DNA of 64,000 nt. Source: Emydura subglobosa. Its lineage: Eukaryota; Chordata; Testudines; Chelidae. Numbering within the stretch: the first letter of the stretch is position 1; every line of letters begins with the position of its first letter. The stretch is taken from the NCBI GenBank assembly GCA_007922225.1, contig ML679974.1, positions 6,003,105 to 6,067,104 on the forward strand. The letters are read 5' to 3'. The position numbers and the translations under genes are program-made. A model generated the notes under the pieces. It saw only the letters and a list, made by a program, of their open reading frames with translations, made no database searches and was not told the DNA's origin. Shown here piece by piece: positions 59,121-64,000 of the stretch.

Positions 59121-60063
59121 TAGTGCTTTTTTTTCCGGGGGGCCGCCCCCCCCCCCACACACTTGCACTTCTGTTTTTCAGAATTGTTTAACAGAAGGAT
59201 ATTTTAAATATACTTTGAAGGTAAAAGTTTTAACAAAGCACGAACTAAGTAGCTGTATTGCAAATATTGTGCTTGGTGGCTCAAGTTTTACAATCACAAT
59301 ATGCCACCTTAAGAATGCAGCTCAGTAAAAACAGTGGCTGATAAATACAGTTTAAAAAAAAAAAAAAAAAAAAAGAAGGTTTTAAATTACAGAACTATGT
59401 TGCTGGTGAAGTGTTAAAGTTATGGTGGCCAAGGATAATGTAATAAGGTGTAAATATAGTAAATGAAAGGCACAAGCAAGTGATTTAAAAGAAAGAGAAG
59501 AGTTAAAATAGTAGCTTTGGTAGATATTAATATTACAAAAGTTGAGGGGAATTAAACAATTAAGAGATGTGTGGAAATGTTCAAAGGCAATAGTTGTGGA
59601 ATTGTTCAGAGGGTAATAGTGTTATAAAAAGGAAGTTTTTGGTTTAACAACCTTTAGAAGAAATTTTGTGTGTAAACATATTGTGTAAATTTGTATTGGT
59701 TTAAGGATTTAAACTAATACTCTTGGTTTGTAAAACCCTATTTTGTTGTGATCTGGTTTTGTTAGCAAAGTAACCCTTGAGTACTTCTGTGCTTTATGAA
59801 ATTCAATATCTTTTAAAAGCCAAAGGTATGGCTGTGGAAAAGTCAGCCAGACGCAGGAAAATATGGAGATAATTCCTCTGTTTTGCCTGCAGTTAGTAAG
59901 GAAATTTTGTAAAAGAGAGAGGTATTTTAAGCAATAATCTGCCACCCCAAAAGGGGGGTAGAAAAATGTTCTTTTTGTATTTCAGAACTTCAGGAAAAGT
60001 GTGCATCAGCAAAACAGCTGAAGAACACCACCATGAGTTTATTATTGCAATAAAGATTGTGGT
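59121..60063. other. Unassigned segment inside the provirus, with internal poly(A)
   Basis: No retroviral motif is clear. A 21-nt A run at 59354-59374 follows a short open stretch and could mark the tail of a retroposed piece. The sequence from 59375 may be upstream env or leader of the second retrovirus family. Confidence 0.35.
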
Positions 60064-60742
60064 TTGTGCTTTATGCTGATTATTTGTAAAATCCAAGCAA
60101 GGACCCTGCAGGTTGCTCTACCGCACAAGTGGCTGCAAGTATATCATGTTTCCCTGCCCCGGGCCCCTGAGTTGCAACAGGAGGGGCTGTGGGGAAAACG
60201 GTTGTTTGCCCAGGCTGAGGCAATGGCCAGAGCAGTTGCCATCAAAATGACAATTGACAGTCAAGGAGTGGTTCACTCAGCCCACCATATTCAACAGTTA
60301 ATTACACATTATTGGTATAATATATTTACCAATTGGTCCCCAAGAGCCAGCAAATTTTTAAGTTTGATGTTACACCCAATTGTTTTGATGTTAGGTGTGA
60401 TTGTGTTAGTTAGTATTTGTAATATATATATATGTTTGTTATAAGATGAAAAGAGTTTATAAAAGTATTTTGTATTTGCAGTGTATTGTTTATGGCCAGA
60501 CCATACCCACCTTGTCAAGGGGTGGATTGTAGTGAAGATCGCGGAAGCTTTTGTGACGTGTTTGAAATAGTGACACGGCGGGTCCGGTCGAGATCGGTTG
60601 AGTAGTAAGTGGGTTGTGTGGCCTGTTTTGTTGTTTGCTATCTGGTTGTGTTTTGTGCCAGGAGCAGCAGGGGTGCTAGCAAGGTCATGTGCTGTAAATT
60701 TGCCAGTGCCTGCTGTTCCCATGCTGTTGCTGTCCTGTTGTT
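60064..60742 (+). mobile_element. 3' end of a second retrovirus family: env tail, polypurine tract, partial LTR
   Basis: The frame 60064-60444 ends with a hydrophobic helix after NWSPRASKFLSLMLHP and a short cytoplasmic tail, as in a retroviral transmembrane protein. A purine tract AAGGGGTGGA (60517-60526) is followed by an LTR start, TGTAGTGAAG, at 60528. That LTR shares several blocks with the solo LTR at 17989-18476 and stops near 60742, before its TATA box, where polymerase sequence of the first provirus begins. Confidence 0.7.
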
Positions 60743-60744
60743 GA

Positions 60745-61395
60745 AAACCAAAACACAGCATTTATCAAATGCTCGTTTAACAAAATATGAAATTGTTTTG
60801 TTGTCTGCAGGCCATATTACACTCACCCGGTGTCCAGTCCTTAATCCTGCCTCATTATTGCCCACCCCTCTTGGAGGGTGAACCCCATGATTGCTTAACT
60901 ATGACCATGCACCTCACAATACCTTGAATTGATCTTAAAGACACCCATTTGCAGAACCCAGATTTGATTTTCTATGTTGATGGCTCTTGTCAAAGAAACT
61001 CTAAAGGTATTCTTGTGGCCGGCTATGCTGTTTGTTCTCAGCATGAGGTAACCCTCTTCCTTCTGTGAAATCTGCCCAAGTGGCTGAACTTATTGCTGTA
61101 AGTAGAGCTTGTATTCTAGCCAAAAGTAAATCTGTTAATGTTTTTACAGATTCTCGTTATGCCTTCGGTGTTGTCCATGATTATGGTTAACTTTGGAAAC
61201 AAAGAGGCTTCCTCACTTCGGGAGGCTCACATATTAAAAATGGATCTTATGTTGCTGCTCTATTAGATGCTTTATAGCTGCCTTTTGCCATTGCTGTCGT
61301 TAAATGTTATGGTCACCAAATTTCTTATGATGAATGCCGTGGGAATGCCTTGGCAGACTCTGCCGCTAAGGCTGTTGCCCTTTCTGCACCTCAGG
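60745..61395 (+). pseudogene. pol remnant: reverse transcriptase connection and RNase H
   Basis: QHLSNARLTKYE and LNPASLLPTP are typical of the RT connection in gamma-type retroviruses. RNase H follows with YVDGSCQRN, FTDSRYAFGVVHD and NALADSAAKA, so the acidic catalytic positions DG, TDS and the final D are visible. In-frame stops lie near 61188 and 61276, and there is a frameshift. The polymerase palm and the protease are absent upstream. Confidence 0.88.
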
Positions 61396-62647
61396 CCACG
61401 TCCATGTTTTTGTCCACGTCAGTCCAGTCTCCTATGGCTACTCCTGAGGATGTTGCCCTTCTCCAGGATCAGGCCCCAGAAAGTGAAAAGAAGTGTTGGA
61501 GACTGGCATGGTGCCTTTTGCACCCGGACAGCCACCTGGTTGTGCCCCTGGTCCTTTTCCCTTACTTTGCTCGAGTGCACCACAGGATGGCCCACTTGAG
61601 CAAAGAGGGGATGATAGAAGCAGTGAAACATGATTGGCATGCTCCACACTTTCCCATGATTGCTCAACAATATTGCCAAACCTGCCCTATTTGTCAGGCT
61701 CACAATGTGGGCAAACCTGTAAAAAAATAAAAAGGGCAGCACATCCCCCACCATGGGGACCGTTTATTCAGATTGATTTTATTCAAATGCCAAAATGTGT
61801 CTCATATGAATATGTCTTGGTAATTGTATGTATGTTTTCAGGATGGGTAAACATTTACCCATGTGCAAAGGCTGACACTATTACAGTCCGCAAAAGACTT
61901 TTGAAAGAATTTATCCCTTGATTTGGGATCCCTCTGTCTATCAACAACGACAGAGGCATTCATTTCACAGGTCAAGTTATGAAAGAAGTTTGTAAGGTCC
62001 TCAGTATTCAACAGAACTTTCATTGCCCATATCACCCTCAGTCTGCAGGGGCAGTGGAGAGACAGAATGGCGTCCTAGAAAATAAAATAGCCAAAATTTG
62101 CGATGAAACCAACCTCAGATGGCTGGATGCCCTGCTCTTAGCCCTTATGAGTATTAGGTTACTATGTAACAGAAAGACTGGACTATCACCACATGAGATC
62201 TTAATGGGACGACCCACGAGGCTCCTTAGTTCCCCATCAGTATCAACTCATATGATGGACATTAATTTAGCTGATGAAATTGTTTTGGCTTATTGTCAGG
62301 TGTTAAATAAGTATGTTAAGGCTTTTCGTTCACAGGTACAAGAAGTCCTTCCCCAAGAGCCTCAAGAAGCATGTCATGATCTACAGCCAGGTGACTGGAT
62401 CCATGTAAAAGTCCATCAAAGAAAGACAGCCCTGGAACCACGTTGGAAATTTCCACTCCAGGTACTCCTCACCACCAACACTGCTATGAAGTGCCAAGGT
62501 CACCAGTCTTGGATACATGCCTCACATTGTAAAAGGACCTCTGCACCTGAAGAAATAAGGTCAGAGGAGCAGGGTGCAAGTGCTTGTAACCTCTCCCCTG
62601 CCCAAGAAGAGGATTTGCCACTCCAGAGCGAAGAGGATGTGCCATGA
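61396..62647 (+). pseudogene. pol remnant: integrase
   Basis: The zinc-binding HHCC module is visible (HRMAH ... CQTCPIC, 61580-61700). The catalytic core retains aspartate codons at 61775 and 61949 and the glutamate at 62057 (GAVERQNG). The C-terminal domain carries DWIHVKVHQRK. A frameshift lies in the A run near 61727 and a TGA follows at 61919-61921, so the protein is broken. The final stop at 62645 overlaps the first env ATG at 62644, a usual retroviral layout. Confidence 0.9.
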
Positions 62648-64000
62648 TGTCATCCCTATCACCTCAGAGAAAAGACCCAAAAAATCCTCCAAGTCACTGG
62701 TTCCCTAAATGGGTATGGCTAGTGATCTTCTGGATGTTCTGTATTGGCATTATCTGGATGGCTCTCTTTTGGTTTAAGCAGGAGGAAAAATGGTTCCTGA
62801 TTGCCAGTACACCTGTTGAGGAAGCCCCAAGGTTCATGAGGTAGAAGGCCGACAACCTAACGACTCTGAAGTACAATAACTAAAGACCTAAACTTGTCTA
62901 ATTGTTGGATTTGCAGTCACGTTCCCTTGCATTCCAGGGAGGTATATTCATGGCCCCGATTGTGTTAAACACCACACAAATAGTGCAACGAGTTACCATT
63001 CCTTTTCCTGACAAGAATCAAACTTGGGCTGATGTAAGTCGGAAAAAACAGAATACATCCACCTAACTTTTGAGGCCCAAGGGGAATACTGCTTTAAGTC
63101 CAATCGATCCATGTGAGGGAAGGATGCATTCCACAAAAGTATAAAGGTTGATTATAGCATTTGTAACTATACCTTTACTATCAATTCTACAGGGTATGTA
63201 GCTCTGAATGGGAGCTCTTTTAGGGGCTATTTTCCCTATCTTCTGAATATCAGTTACTATGGAATTCACCTAATGCAAAGCTCTCTAGCATTTGCACAAG
63301 AACAGATGGGTTTAATGGGTCATTATTTTATTTGTGGAAATAAGGCCCACAAGAGATTACCCCCGTGGTGGGAAGGCTCCTGCTTCATCGGAGCCATCAT
63401 CCCTGCCATTAGATACACACACTCTACCCCAGGGCAGACTCCAGAACCGAAGAGCAATCACCAAGGCCCAACAATATTGGGGTATCACCATGCCCCACCT
63501 TGGAATTGTATACACCATCAAAGAAATAAGATGCATTGCTGGGGTACTTGAAGAAGTGGCCAATGCAACTACCCGGGGCTTTGAACACATAGCCACTGAA
63601 ATGGGTATTATACGACAGATGGTTTTGCAGAACTGAATGGCCCTAGATTTTACCTTAGCAAGCAAAGGAGGAGTGTGTGCCCTGATAGGATCAGAATGTT
63701 GTGTTTACATACCAGACAACACCCATGACCTTTTTACACAAGCCGAGCATATTAGAAAAGAAGTAGCAAAGTTCCATGAAACAGATCAATGGAGCCTATA
63801 TTCTTGGCTCGGAGGATGGGGGTCCAAGATTTTATATTGTATTACTTGTATTTGGGGGTATTATTGGCATTTTTGTGTGCATACAGATATTTATAGTGCT
63901 TCTAAAATGTTGCTTCAAATGTACTACCAAGGAAATGCAAAAACGTATGCTGAGCCTGGAACAGAAAACAGCAGTATATAATATTTATGCTGAAATAAAA
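62644..64000 (+). pseudogene. env remnant (surface and transmembrane parts)
   Basis: The frame opens with an N-terminal hydrophobic segment (62700-62790). Surface-unit sequence follows with several stops and at least two frame changes. The transmembrane part shows the heptad-like region and the CX6CC cysteine pattern (codons at 63676, 63697 and 63700). A TGA at 63634-63636 interrupts the segment just before it, and a further frameshift near 63815 separates it from the membrane helix. It runs off the window. The gene cannot be translated intact. Confidence 0.85.

Larger units (their letters stand above)
57668..64000 (+). mobile_element. Decayed class I endogenous retrovirus (extends past the window)
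   Basis: In order: 5' LTR, tRNA-His-type primer site, repeat-bearing leader, gag traces, a foreign 3' retroviral segment, reverse transcriptase C-terminus and RNase H, integrase, env. The gene content and env transmembrane motif are gamma-like (class I). Stops and frameshifts interrupt every gene, so it cannot make a virus. The 3' LTR is not in the window. Confidence 0.85.

Noticed and set aside
62644..64000. env as a possible domesticated, syncytin-like gene
   Set aside because: Multiple stops and frameshifts interrupt the surface and transmembrane parts, so no intact protein can be made from this copy.

Overview
This window is vertebrate nuclear DNA, most likely from a turtle. CR1 LINE fragments are everywhere, usually with the tail reading as repeats of a short ATTCTATG-like unit. 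A hairpin-forming SINE ends in a tail typical of chelonian genomes, and hAT-like MITEs and class I endogenous retroviruses are also present. The species call is inference from repeat families. The two protein genes are read directly from the sequence.

Two host genes lie tail to tail. On the + strand, TVP23A (a small Golgi membrane protein) runs from a 9-nt first coding exon at 2781 to a stop at 26017; seven exons give 213 codons. On the - strand, NUBP1 (a cytosolic Fe-S cluster scaffold P-loop ATPase) runs from its ATG at 53427 to a stop at 27571; eleven exons give 323 codons. All exon phases join cleanly and I saw no disabling change in either gene. The coding ends are about 1.55 kb apart, and a candidate TVP23A poly(A) signal at 27238 lies only about 300 bp from the NUBP1 signal at 27553. 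The pair has the same relative arrangement as human 16p13.13, where CIITA and TEKT5 are the outer neighbours. I recognised no exon of either here.

Region by region: 1-2780 is upstream sequence with a CR1 copy broken by a 100-N assembly gap, a C-rich minisatellite and the TVP23A promoter. 2781-26017 is TVP23A, with introns filled by CR1 copies, a SINE nested in CR1, a MITE, an inverted-repeat composite holding a solo LTR, and a second inverted-repeat element. 26018-27570 is the convergent 3' region. 27571-53427 is NUBP1, including a 16.2-kb third intron with a 1,027-bp solo LTR nested in a CR1. 53430-53940 is the NUBP1 CpG-island promoter with ETS-like and NRF1-like sites. 53941-57540 holds no gene I recognise. 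57668-64000 is a decayed class I endogenous retrovirus (tRNA-His-type primer site, gag traces, RNase H, integrase, env). Its protease and most of its reverse transcriptase are missing, and the 3' end of a second retrovirus family sits in their place.

The points most worth a second look are the chimeric provirus, the tandem repeat in its leader, the SINE fragment that abuts and may supply part of the splice acceptor of a conserved TVP23A exon, and the inverted-repeat block in the solo LTR on 18 kb. I found no clear new biological system beyond these.
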